A DNA stretch of 14,173 bases, from NCBI GenBank assembly GCA_937931765.1, contig CALHAO010000205.1:1-14173 (forward strand), written 5' to 3'. Position numbers and translations under genes: made by a program. The notes under the pieces were generated by a model. That model did no database searches. It had not been told where the DNA came from and saw only the letters and a list, made by a program, of their open reading frames with translations. Positions 7,163 through 14,173 of this stretch are shown here, in pieces. Positions within the stretch are counted from its first letter, which is position 1. Each line of letters opens with the position of its first letter. This DNA comes from an uncultured Thiotrichaceae bacterium. Lineage in GTDB: Bacteria > Pseudomonadota > Gammaproteobacteria > Thiotrichales > Thiotrichaceae.

Positions 7163-8305
7163 ATGGAAAACAACCATCAACCCGTCAGAAACACCTCGAT
7201 TCAGATAGCTTCAACTCCGCAGGAACAGCTGTTATTCCTGAAACAATTCGGATCAATTTATTTCTGGTTACATGTTTTTGCAGCTTTACTGCTGTGCATA
7301 TTAGCATTTACCGAGATAGTGACTGGAAACCCGGCCGTATTTATCTGGTTCTGCACAGTAGTAATATTGGCCACCGCTTACTGGCTGGTCAACAGTAGAT
7401 TCACCCAAGATGCCTTGATGGAAGAACAGTTAAGACGTTACCGCATCATTAGCATATTACTATGTGTGGCTTGGGGGCTGTCGGGGCTATTGCTGTTTAG
7501 TGATGACCCGGTTTCTCAGGCTATCCATCTTTGTATTCTGTTGATCATAGCTATTTCTATCTGGCCGATGTCGCTCATCTCAACCAAAATATTCCAGACA
7601 CAGCTTGCGCTACTGCTGATCCCTATTACAATCATGCTCGCCCTCCAGCAAAATTCGAAAACCAACCTGCTATGTTTCGTCATTCTGGCCTTTGTCACCA
7701 TCACCGTTTTGATGACCAAAATATTCAGGCGCATACTTGATGCATTACTCAATAAAGAGCAGTCTCTGATCGGTAAGATTTCTATTGACCCCGTCACCCA
7801 CCTCATGAGTAGCAGAAATTTTGACCAAATTTTAAAGCAGGAATGGCGACGTTCCGCACGGGATCGACAGCCTCTCTCATTAATCATGGTAGAAATCGAC
7901 GGCTTCCGGGAAATGGAAAACCAACTGGACACTAAAGAAGTAAAAAAATACTTAAAGACAGTGGCTGATTCTCTGCGCACTGTGGCGCGACGTGGCTCTG
8001 ACACATTAGCTCATTATGATTATGTAGATGCCAATTTTGCCGTTTTATTACCCGGCACCAGCGAGAAGGATGCCACTGAGATGGCAAAATTGCTAAAGCA
8101 AAAGATAGTAGATACCGCTTTGCCCAACCCGATAGCATTGGAGCAGATAATTCAAGCATCAGTGGGGGTCTCCTCTTGTGAACCGGTTATGCGCACCACA
8201 GACAAACGTCGCCACGCGATACTGGGTGAGGCAGCCTACCCTGCCAGTCTGGTAAAAAGTGCTAAACAGGCTCTTAAACAACAACAAACCACAACCATTG
8301 AATGA
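7163..8305 (+). CDS. Polytopic membrane protein with degenerate GGDEF domain
   Basis: This 380-residue protein has six predicted hydrophobic helices (about 33-50, 59-76, 95-112, 118-137, 146-162, 168-186), forming an MASE-like membrane sensor, then a GGDEF-fold domain from about 205. The fold is recognisable from DPVTHLMSSRNF (209-220), LSLIMVEIDGF (238-248) and NFAVLLPGTS (291-300). However, the signature loop reads HYDYVDANF (284-292) in place of RYGGDEF, and the first metal Asp is Glu244, so diguanylate cyclase activity is unlikely. An RxxD motif (Arg277-Asp280) sits at the I-site position, so it may bind c-di-GMP as a receptor. It lies 109 bases after an active cyclase on the same strand. 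An AGGGA 6 bases before the ATG supports the start. The exact role is unknown. Confidence 0.85.
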   Translation: MENNHQPVRNTSIQIASTPQEQLLFLKQFGSIYFWLHVFAALLLCILAFTEIVTGNPAVFIWFCTVVILATAYWLVNSRFTQDALMEEQLRRYRIISILLCVAWGLSGLLLFSDDPVSQAIHLCILLIIAISIWPMSLISTKIFQTQLALLLIPITIMLALQQNSKTNLLCFVILAFVTITVLMTKIFRRILDALLNKEQSLIGKISIDPVTHLMSSRNFDQILKQEWRRSARDRQPLSLIMVEIDGFREMENQLDTKEVKKYLKTVADSLRTVARRGSDTLAHYDYVDANFAVLLPGTSEKDATEMAKLLKQKIVDTALPNPIALEQIIQASVGVSSCEPVMRTTDKRRHAILGEAAYPASLVKSAKQALKQQQTTTIE

Positions 8306-8336
8306 ACCTTCTTCCATTGCAGGCTTGGCTAATAAC

Positions 8337-8996
8337 TCAAAGCGAAGCCAAAGCCAACTTAGTCGCAAACACCAAAAACAGCGCCCCCACCGAACCACCC
8401 GACACCGCCGCCAGCGTCTTCCTCCGCCGGAACGCCTCAGCCAACTTATTACCCGCATAAATCAGCGTAGCCAGATAAACAAAACTACACACCTGCAAGG
8501 TAACCCCCAGCACCAGAAAAGGTATGGCCGGATTTTTATAACCAGGATCAACAAATTGCACAAAGAATGACAGGAAAAACAGAATAGCCTTTGGATTCAG
8601 CAGGCTCACCAGCAAGGCTTTTTTAAACGCAGATTGCCCCGATGTTTGTCTCAATACCGGAGCATCGTCCAGTTCATGAATAGTTCGCTGCCGTAACGAC
8701 TGCCACGCACCATTGAGCATGCGAAAGCCAAGGTAAGCCAGATAACAGGCCCCGGCATATTTGATCAGTACAAACAGTGCCGGATAGGTCGTCAGCACAG
8801 ACACTGCCCCCAAAGCCGTCGCTAACATCAAAATAGCATCGCCGACAAAGATGCCAGCGGCAGCTGCCCAGCCAATACGAATACCTTGTTGCGCTGATAA
8901 AGACAACACATACAAAGAGTTCGGGCCGGGCAGCAGCACGATCAGAATACAGCCCACCAGATAGGTTATATAATTCAATACACCGAAGTTTTCCAT
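8337..8996 (-). CDS. leuE: LysE-family amino acid exporter, LeuE-like
   Basis: This 219-residue inner-membrane protein of the LysE/RhtB family has about six hydrophobic helices. It begins with a segment very like E. coli LeuE (FGVLNYITYLVGCILIVLLP, residues 4-23), followed by GPNSLYVL at 24-31. Another conserved stretch is LNPKAILFFLSFFVQF (about 133-148). LeuE (212 residues) exports leucine and some other neutral amino acids driven by proton antiport; substrate identity here is inferred from similarity. GGAAAG lies 5 bases before the ATG. It is 46 bases downstream of pgi on the same strand with no terminator evident, so the two may be co-transcribed. It converges on the degenerate GGDEF gene, with 31 bases between stops. 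Confidence 0.85.
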   Translation of the reverse strand: MENFGVLNYITYLVGCILIVLLPGPNSLYVLSLSAQQGIRIGWAAAAGIFVGDAILMLATALGAVSVLTTYPALFVLIKYAGACYLAYLGFRMLNGAWQSLRQRTIHELDDAPVLRQTSGQSAFKKALLVSLLNPKAILFFLSFFVQFVDPGYKNPAIPFLVLGVTLQVCSFVYLATLIYAGNKLAEAFRRRKTLAAVSGGSVGALFLVFATKLALASL

Positions 8997-9042
8997 AGCG
9001 ACTTTCCGGAAAAATCAGCGCAGTGTAACAAACTATTTACGC

Positions 9043-10710
9043 CTATGACTGACGTGCTTTCCGGTATAAATTAATCAAACCATTAGTCGAAGCATCATGA
9101 GCGGAAGTATCTGTATCAGCATCTAATTCCGGCAAAATTTTCTTCGCCAGTTGCTTACCCAATTCAACACCCCACTGATCATAAGAATTCAGGTTCCAGA
9201 TAATGCCCTGTACAAAAATCTTGTGCTCATACAAAGCTACCAACATACCCAACGAATGCGGTGTTAACTGATCAATTATCAGTGCATTGCTGGGATGATT
9301 ACCCGCGAAGACCTTCGGTGCGAGATCTACTTCGTCGTCTGACAGGCCCTGCGCCTTCATGGTTTCCCGTGTTTCTTCCAGCGTGCGGCCACACATTAAT
9401 GCTTCCGTTTGCGCAAGAAAGTTTGCCATCAGAATATCGTGATGCTGCCCCAGATTATTGTGCGGCTTCAGCGACACGATGAAGTCAGCCGGAATTATTT
9501 TGGTACCCTGATGAATCAGCTGATAAAAAGCATGCTGACCATTAATACCGGTAGCGCCCCAGATAATCGGGCCGGTTTGGTAATCAACAGGCTCGCCATT
9601 ACGGTCAACCGACTTACCATTACTTTCCATGTCAGCCTGTTCCAGATACATCGGCAGGCTACGCAGGTAATGATCATACGGCAGAATCACATTAGACTCG
9701 GCCTCATAAAAGTTGTTATACCAAACACCCAGCAGCGCCATAATCACTGGCATATTTTCTTCCAGTGGTGCATCACGGAAATGATTATCCATCTCATGCG
9801 CACCGTCCAGCAGCTCCATGAAAGAATCAATGCCAACCGCTAGGACAATCGATAAACCGATAGCCGACCAGAAAGAATAACGCCCACCAACCCAATCCCA
9901 GAACACAAACATATTATCCGGATCAATACCGAACTCACTGACAGCTTCCGTATTAGTGGAAACTGCAACAAAATGCTGGGGTATATCGCCTTCACTCGCT
10001 GATTCCAGAAACCAGTTGCGTGCACAATGTGCATTGGTCATGGTTTCCTGGGTGGTAAAGGTTTTTGAGGCAACAATAAACAGCGTGGTTTCCGCATCAA
10101 GGTCATTCAACACATCACGCACGTGGGCACTGTCCACATTCGACATATAATGCATCTTCATTCGGGAATGACAATACGGCTGTAATGCCTGATACACCAT
10201 TTGTGGCCCAAGATCAGAACCGCCGATACCAATATTCACCACATCAGTGATCATTTTTCCGGTATGCCCCAACCATGCACCATCACGCACCTTCGCCGCA
10301 AATGCGCCCATTTTGGCAAGCACGGCATTCACCTCAGGCATCACATCCTCACCATCCACCATCACCGGCTGGTTAGAACGATTACGCAAGGCTACATGCA
10401 GCACCGCCCGGTCTTCCGTGTTATTAATTTTCTCACCGCTGAACATACGTTCCCGCCAACCTTCCACGTCCGCAGTCCGGGCAAGCTCATTCAATAAGCT
10501 CATGGTCTCATCGGTCACGCGGTTTTTGGAATAGTCGAGAAACAGGTCAGATACCCGCAGTGAAAAACGCTCAAAACGTTCCGGATCAGCAGCAAACAAA
10601 TCACGTAGATGTAACTTTTCTGCTTGTAAAAAGTGCTGACTCAGCTGCTCAGCAGCCTGACTATTTAGTGAGCGCAACTTTCCTTCTGTCGTTTCTCCAG
10701 CTATTGCCAT
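9043..10710 (-). CDS. pgi: Glucose-6-phosphate isomerase
   Basis: This 555-residue cytoplasmic enzyme interconverts glucose 6-phosphate and fructose 6-phosphate in glycolysis and gluconeogenesis. It has the full proteobacterial length. Visible signatures are NIGIGGSDLGP (159-169), the phosphate-binding SKTFTTQET (215-223), signature 1 GGRYSFWSAIGL (275-286) and signature 2 DQWGVELGKQLAK (511-523). Catalytic residues are Glu362 (in MESNGK), His393 (in NGQHAF) and Lys519. The C-terminal HDASTNGLINLYR is the usual ending. GGAGAG upstream of the ATG gives a good ribosome-binding site. The leuE-like gene follows 46 bases later. Nothing is missing or unusual. Confidence 0.98.
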   Translation of the reverse strand: MAIAGETTEGKLRSLNSQAAEQLSQHFLQAEKLHLRDLFAADPERFERFSLRVSDLFLDYSKNRVTDETMSLLNELARTADVEGWRERMFSGEKINNTEDRAVLHVALRNRSNQPVMVDGEDVMPEVNAVLAKMGAFAAKVRDGAWLGHTGKMITDVVNIGIGGSDLGPQMVYQALQPYCHSRMKMHYMSNVDSAHVRDVLNDLDAETTLFIVASKTFTTQETMTNAHCARNWFLESASEGDIPQHFVAVSTNTEAVSEFGIDPDNMFVFWDWVGGRYSFWSAIGLSIVLAVGIDSFMELLDGAHEMDNHFRDAPLEENMPVIMALLGVWYNNFYEAESNVILPYDHYLRSLPMYLEQADMESNGKSVDRNGEPVDYQTGPIIWGATGINGQHAFYQLIHQGTKIIPADFIVSLKPHNNLGQHHDILMANFLAQTEALMCGRTLEETRETMKAQGLSDDEVDLAPKVFAGNHPSNALIIDQLTPHSLGMLVALYEHKIFVQGIIWNLNSYDQWGVELGKQLAKKILPELDADTDTSAHDASTNGLINLYRKARQS

Positions 10711-10751
10711 GACTATGTCTCTCCATTCATTTCTTTGGGGGATAATGTTAA

Positions 10752-10796
10752 CTATTTTTTCAAAAATAGCGCAGCCTGTCTTTTGCCAATACAGGC
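10752..10796. other. Two adjacent inverted repeats between fimT-like gene and pgi
   Basis: CTATTTTT-TC-AAAAATAG (10752-10769) is a perfect 8-bp inverted repeat, and GCCTGT/ACAGGC (10774-10779 with 10791-10796) is a second one with an 11-base loop. In the leftward direction the GC-containing hairpin comes just after the stop of the fimT-like gene and is followed by a run of T's inside the next repeat. They may act as a weak terminator for that gene or as regulatory structure ahead of pgi. Confidence 0.35.
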
Positions 10797-10805
10797 ATTA
10801 ATGGT

Positions 10806-11411
10806 TTATTCCGGCGTGGGTTCTTCCGCTACCGGAGGAGTTATTTTAGAGTAGATTCTTCCGGTTTGATTTATATTAACCCCCGCCAGCTCATCACTTT
10901 CTCCATGTTTTACAAGAGAAAATCCTGCATTTGAGTTACCTGCCAACAGCCCGTCTGCACGGTAGCTAATCTGCCAAAGCCTGGCACCACTTCCGGTAGA
11001 CTCGACCTCATAATTGCCGCCTGACGAAACATGTGATGCATATAAAATTGTTTCGGCAGTATCATTAGTGCCGTCACCATTCACATCAAATAGTAAGGTA
11101 GAAGCACCCAATTGACCATTACCGTCATAGTCTACAAAAATAATCCACCCGGAAGCGAAGTCTGTCGCTGCAGTATCACAATCTGTTTTTGCAGTATTAC
11201 TAGCGCACAGCGTGACCTGATACCCACGTTTAGCTGACTCCCCCCTGGTCATGTACAGGCTACTCGTAAATTCATCCATCAGCGCCTGAATCTTATTTCT
11301 TTCAATTAAGTCCTGAAATTGTGGCACGGCAACCGTCATCAGCAGAGACACAATGCTCAGCGTCACCAACAGTTCGATTAGAGAAAATCCTGATTGAGGT
11401 ATGGTTTTCAT
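10806..11411 (-). CDS. GspH/FimT-type pseudopilin with EF-hand-like loops
   Basis: This 201-residue type IV pilin-like protein begins MKTIPQSG|FSLIELLVTLS. The prepilin peptidase site follows Gly8, Phe9 becomes the methylated N-terminus and Glu13 is the conserved Glu5 of the mature protein. Residues 9-29 form the hydrophobic N-terminal helix. The globular part is a GspH/FimT domain with Cys69 and Cys78, which may pair. Two acidic loops stand out: DYDGNG at 94-99 and a full EF-hand-like 12-residue loop at 109-120 (D-x-N-x-D-G-x-x-D-x-x-E). Family members are minor pilins priming type IV pili or type II secretion pseudopili. No other pilus gene is in the window, so it is an orphan here. The tail is rich in Pro and Glu. 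The Shine-Dalgarno is weak (GGAA). Confidence 0.87.
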   Translation of the reverse strand: MKTIPQSGFSLIELLVTLSIVSLLMTVAVPQFQDLIERNKIQALMDEFTSSLYMTRGESAKRGYQVTLCASNTAKTDCDTAATDFASGWIIFVDYDGNGQLGASTLLFDVNGDGTNDTAETILYASHVSSGGNYEVESTGSGARLWQISYRADGLLAGNSNAGFSLVKHGESDELAGVNINQTGRIYSKITPPVAEEPTPE

Positions 11412-11558
11412 AATTATTCCGGAATTTTTTTTATTGATACATGTGTAAACCAGTATACAAAACTATCTGACTAACGGATTTCCTATTAGATGAGTGGTAA
11501 AACGTTGACTTAATCTGCTAAAGTCCCACCCAAACAAAAACAGGCTCTATCGACTAAC

Positions 11559-12800
11559 ATGACAATAATTAATATTCTGGCACTACTCATCACCTTATCT
11601 GCGCTGCTTAGTTACCTGAATTACAAATACATCAAGCTTCCCACCACCATCGGGCTATTACTCACATCACTACTGATGTCGCTGGCTATCATTGCAGCAG
11701 GGAAACTCGGTCTGAACATTGAAGAACCCGCCAGAGAGCTACTGGCCGGGATTGATTTCAATGAGACATTAATGAATGGCATGCTGAGCGCCCTGCTCTT
11801 TGCTGGTGCGCTTCATGTTCACCTTGACCAGCTAGCCAAACAAAAATGGGTGGTCGCCACGCTGGCCAGCGTTGGTGTTATTACCTCAACATTTTTACTG
11901 GGTTTCGCCACCTACTTCATTTTCCCATTGCTGGGGCTGGATATTCCGTTTATCTACTGCCTGTTATTTGGCTCACTCATCTCCCCGACTGATCCGATCG
12001 CAGTATTAGGTATTCTGAAAACAGTCGGCGCGCCTAAATCACTGGAAACAAAAATCGCTGGTGAATCGCTGTTTAATGACGGGGTAGCTGTAGTTATATT
12101 TTTGGTCATGCTCGGCTTTGTTGCTACCGGCGCTGATGGCCATACAGCTGAATTCAGTATTTCTGCTGTGCTGATGTTATTTGTGCAGGAGGCCATTGGT
12201 GGGGCAATATTTGGCTTTGTAATCGGCTATATCGTCTACAAAATGCTGGCCAGCATCGATAACTATCAGGTCGAGGTATTACTGACATTAGCCCTCGTAC
12301 TGGGTGGCTACTCTCTGGCGATGGCACTGCATATATCCGGCCCGATTGCTGTGGTAGTGGCCGGACTATTGATTGGTAATACCGGCCGCCGCTTTGCCAT
12401 GTCGGACAAAACCCGTGAACACATCGATACATTCTGGGAACTGATCGATGAAATACTGAATGCTATTCTATTTGTATTGATTGGCCTGGAAGTCTTAGTA
12501 CTAACGTTTGCCGAGCCTTACTTATGGGCCGGACTGATTATGATTCCGGTAACGCTACTGGCGCGGTTTATTGCGGTCGGTATTCCTATTCAACTAATGC
12601 AACGTACCCGTAGTTTCAGTCCCCGTGTAGTCAGAGTACTCACCTGGGGTGGCTTACGCGGTGGTATTTCGATTGCGCTGGCATTATCGCTTCCGGCGGG
12701 GCCTGAGCGTGAAGCCATATTGGTGATTACCTATATTATTGTTGTGTTCTCGATTCTGGTACAGGGTCTGACCATTGGTAAGTTGATTGCCACGGAATAA
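11559..12800 (+). CDS. CPA1-family Na+/H+ antiporter (NhaP-type)
   Basis: This 413-residue inner-membrane cation/proton antiporter has about 12 hydrophobic helices across its whole length. Hallmarks are SPTDPIAVLGIL (142-153), the ion-site Asn173-Asp174 in GESLFNDGVAVV (168-179), and WGGLRGGISIALAL (363-376) containing the conserved arginine. Such proteins exchange cytoplasmic Na+ (or K+/Li+) for H+ and serve pH and salt homeostasis; which cation is used cannot be read from the sequence. There is no long hydrophilic C-terminal regulatory tail, so it is the short form. No Shine-Dalgarno is visible before the ATG. It is transcribed divergently from the pseudopilin gene, with 147 bases between them. 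Confidence 0.93.
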   Translation: MTIINILALLITLSALLSYLNYKYIKLPTTIGLLLTSLLMSLAIIAAGKLGLNIEEPARELLAGIDFNETLMNGMLSALLFAGALHVHLDQLAKQKWVVATLASVGVITSTFLLGFATYFIFPLLGLDIPFIYCLLFGSLISPTDPIAVLGILKTVGAPKSLETKIAGESLFNDGVAVVIFLVMLGFVATGADGHTAEFSISAVLMLFVQEAIGGAIFGFVIGYIVYKMLASIDNYQVEVLLTLALVLGGYSLAMALHISGPIAVVVAGLLIGNTGRRFAMSDKTREHIDTFWELIDEILNAILFVLIGLEVLVLTFAEPYLWAGLIMIPVTLLARFIAVGIPIQLMQRTRSFSPRVVRVLTWGGLRGGISIALALSLPAGPEREAILVITYIIVVFSILVQGLTIGKLIATE

Positions 12801-12804
12801 TACG

Positions 12805-12865
12805 TGCATTAGCAAAATCTAATGGAATAGTGTTTATTAGCAGACACTAATGGTTAGTTTTTAAT
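12805..12865. other. Cluster of short CTAATG/CATTAG inverted repeats
   Basis: Between the antiporter and the tusE-like gene, CATTAG/CTAATG, AGTGT/ACACT and CTAA/TTAG arms follow one another, the last followed by TTTTT. Individually they are short. Together they may form a weak terminator for the antiporter gene. Confidence 0.25.
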
Positions 12866-12889
12866 TGTGTGACTTTGAGGAAAGTAATA

Positions 12890-13189
12890 ATGAACATAGA
12901 AATTCCGGAACGTGATGGCGATGGTTATCTTTTAACTATGGATGAGTGGACACCTGAAATAGGCAAAGCTATGGCTGAAGCTGATGATGTTGAGCTGGAT
13001 GAGGTAAAATGGGAACAGATCATGAAAGCCCGCGAGTATTATGAAGATCATGCTGTTGTTCCACCGATTCGTAAATTTTCCAAATTCGCTAAAACAGACC
13101 AAAAAGAACTGTTTAAGATGTGGAAAACCGGCCCGATGAAACCCATCACTAAATACGGTGGGCTACCAAAACCAACTGGCTGCGTGTAA
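12890..13189 (+). CDS. TusE/DsrC-family sulfur-relay protein
   Basis: This 99-residue protein of the DsrC/TusE/DsvC family starts at 12890, where GAGGAAA lies 7 bases upstream; a start 7 codons earlier lacks such a site. Family features are DGYLLTMDEWTPEIG (11-25), YYEDHAVVPPIRKFSK (50-65) and the flexible C-terminal arm GLPKPTGCV (91-99) with penultimate Cys98. That cysteine carries persulfide sulfur in this family. The second DsrC cysteine, eleven residues earlier, is Thr87, so this is not a dissimilatory DsrC but a TusE-like or regulatory (RspA-like) member. TusE takes sulfur from TusBCD and hands it to MnmA for tRNA 2-thiouridine. No tusBCD or dsr gene is in the window. The thioesterase gene follows after 13 bases. 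Confidence 0.88.
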   Translation: MNIEIPERDGDGYLLTMDEWTPEIGKAMAEADDVELDEVKWEQIMKAREYYEDHAVVPPIRKFSKFAKTDQKELFKMWKTGPMKPITKYGGLPKPTGCV

Positions 13190-13202
13190 GGCCGACCCTG
13201 AT

Positions 13203-13733
13203 ATGTACCCACTCATTCGCCTCATCACAACATCTGTTAAATCTATACGCAGTGAAAAGCTGGATGTATTCGATGTATCTGAAACTACATTCCGCGCCCG
13301 TCCGTGGGATATGGATATGTTTATGGAAGTCAACAATGGTCGCCTATTGACCTTGTATGACCTCGGACGTTTTGATCTGGGAATCCGCATCGGTCTGATA
13401 AGCATTCTTAAAAAAAACAAATGGGGTTTAGTGGTGGCCGGTAGCTCCACCCGTTACCGGCGCAGAGTACGCATGTTCGACAAAGTCACTATGCGTACTC
13501 AGGTCATAGGACTGGATGACAAATGGATCTATATCGCCCAGTCAATTTGGGTAAAAGGTCAGCCAACCTCCTCAGCACTCCTACGCACTGGTGTCACCGC
13601 TAAAGGCAAAGTGATCCCGACTGCTGAGGTTGCTACGGCATTCGGCCCCGGTGAGTGGAAAACAGAAATGCCAGCTTGGGTACAAGCCTGGATTGATGCG
13701 GATGCCGGACGGGACTGGCCGCCTCAACCGTAA
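13203..13733 (+). CDS. Acyl-CoA thioesterase-like hot-dog protein (4HBT_2)
   Basis: This 176-residue single hot-dog domain protein has starting residues MYPLIRLITT. I chose ATG 13203, 13 bases after the tusE-like stop, because the 15 codons available upstream overlap that gene and look unlike the family. The conserved region is DMDMFMEVNNGRLLTLYDLGR (residues 36-56), then VVAGSSTRYRRRVRMFDKV (77-95) and DDKWIYIAQSIW (105-116). The family hydrolyses acyl-CoA or related thioesters; no specific substrate can be given. In many 4HBT proteins the loop reads G-H-x-N-N; here it is M-E-V-N-N, so the His position is Glu. It ends with a Trp/Pro-rich tail. It is probably translated from the tusE message. 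Only 7 bases separate it from the convergent flavoprotein gene. Confidence 0.8.
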   Translation: MYPLIRLITTSVKSIRSEKLDVFDVSETTFRARPWDMDMFMEVNNGRLLTLYDLGRFDLGIRIGLISILKKNKWGLVVAGSSTRYRRRVRMFDKVTMRTQVIGLDDKWIYIAQSIWVKGQPTSSALLRTGVTAKGKVIPTAEVATAFGPGEWKTEMPAWVQAWIDADAGRDWPPQP

Positions 13734-13740
13734 TGATCAT

Positions 13741-14173
13741 TTACACATACTGCCCCGCACACCAAGCCGATGCCCATGCCCACTGAAAATTATAACCCCC
13801 CAGCCAACCGGTCACATCGACCGTTTCGCCAATAAAATACAGGCTCGGCACCTTATGTGCCTCAAAAGTTTTAGAAGACAATTCCTGCGTATCAACACCA
13901 CCGGAGGCTACTTCCGCCGTGCGCATACCTTCAGTGCCAGCCGGTGTTAATGCCCACTGCTGAAGTGCCTCAGCGATTTTAGTCAACTCATCGGCATTAT
14001 ATTGTTGCATCGCCCGGTTGCTGGTCAGAATCACCTGATCACATAATCGCTGTACCAGACGTTTGGGATACAAAGTCTGTAATACTGTTTTTAACTCAGC
14101 TTTTGGTCGTTCCTGCTGCTGCTCCAACAACCAATCCGCCAGGCTGCCATCAGGGTATAAATCAATCTGTATC
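13741..14173 (-). CDS. C-terminal part of BaiN/YhiN-family (HI0933-like) flavoprotein
   Basis: The frame is open from the window edge to the stop at 13741, about 143 residues, with the N-terminal FAD-binding part outside. The visible portion includes IQIDLYPDG near the edge, then GMRTAEVASGGVDTQELSS and VPSLYFIGETVDVTGWLGG followed by YNFQWAWASAWCAGQYV. These match the conserved C-terminus of the HI0933/YhiN NAD(P)/FAD-dependent oxidoreductases, where the GGY/FNFQWAW segment closes the FAD site. The physiological substrate of most members is unknown, although BaiN acts on bile-acid intermediates in gut clostridia. The terminus is complete and nothing is broken. Confidence 0.9.
   Translation of the reverse strand, partial: IQIDLYPDGSLADWLLEQQQERPKAELKTVLQTLYPKRLVQRLCDQVILTSNRAMQQYNADELTKIAEALQQWALTPAGTEGMRTAEVASGGVDTQELSSKTFEAHKVPSLYFIGETVDVTGWLGGYNFQWAWASAWCAGQYV

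Noticed and set aside
7516..8004. A 162-codon minus-strand frame opposite the degenerate GGDEF gene.
   Set aside because: Its composition is Ser/Arg/Ile-rich with no recognisable domain, while the plus strand encodes a continuous membrane protein with a GGDEF fold.
9409..9843. A 144-codon plus-strand frame within pgi.
   Set aside because: It is antisense to an intact pgi with all catalytic residues; no domain seen in the shadow frame.
11505..11527. TTGACT as a -35 element for the antiporter gene.
   Set aside because: No acceptable -10 hexamer lies 16-18 bases downstream, so no promoter was called.

Overview
The window looks like chromosomal DNA of a gammaproteobacterium, perhaps a marine Oceanospirillales-type lineage (inference, genus not assignable). 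The grounds are a tRNA-Asn with encoded CCA, a 555-residue proteobacterial-type Pgi, a TusE/DsrC-family protein, a LeuE homologue, a GspH/FimT pseudopilin and several c-di-GMP and two-component signalling genes. There is no insertion sequence, phage gene, CRISPR array or rRNA. Most of it is ordinary housekeeping and signalling DNA; the part most worth attention is a sensory block in the middle.

Left part (1-3337): the first codons of a probable AMP-dependent acyl-CoA ligase read leftward out of the window, with a small inverted repeat just upstream. A histidine-rich small lipoprotein gene is also on the minus strand. Rightward there is a two-gene unit: a cytoplasmic PAS-type hybrid histidine kinase, then an OmpR-type response regulator one base after its stop. 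The kinase promoter lies so close to the ATG that the message may be leaderless.

Middle (3432-8305): a clear sigma70 promoter drives tRNA-Asn(GTT), followed by a strong intrinsic terminator. About 370 bases then hold only a degenerate inverted repeat and, at the end, a second good promoter. That promoter serves a PhnD-like periplasmic binding lipoprotein, followed 5 bases later by a membrane diguanylate cyclase (periplasmic domain, HAMP, GAF, PAS, GGEEF with an intact I-site). A third gene, 109 bases on, encodes a polytopic membrane protein with a degenerate GGDEF domain that still has an RxxD motif. No ABC permease or ATPase is present, so the binding protein is best read as the ligand sensor of the cyclase rather than as part of an importer.

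Right part (8337-14173): on the minus strand are fimT/gspH-like, pgi and leuE-like genes, the last two closely spaced. On the plus strand are a CPA1-type Na+/H+ antiporter and then a tusE-like gene with a 4HBT thioesterase 13 bases after it. The window ends in the C-terminal part of a BaiN/YhiN (HI0933-like) flavoprotein on the minus strand, convergent with the thioesterase.
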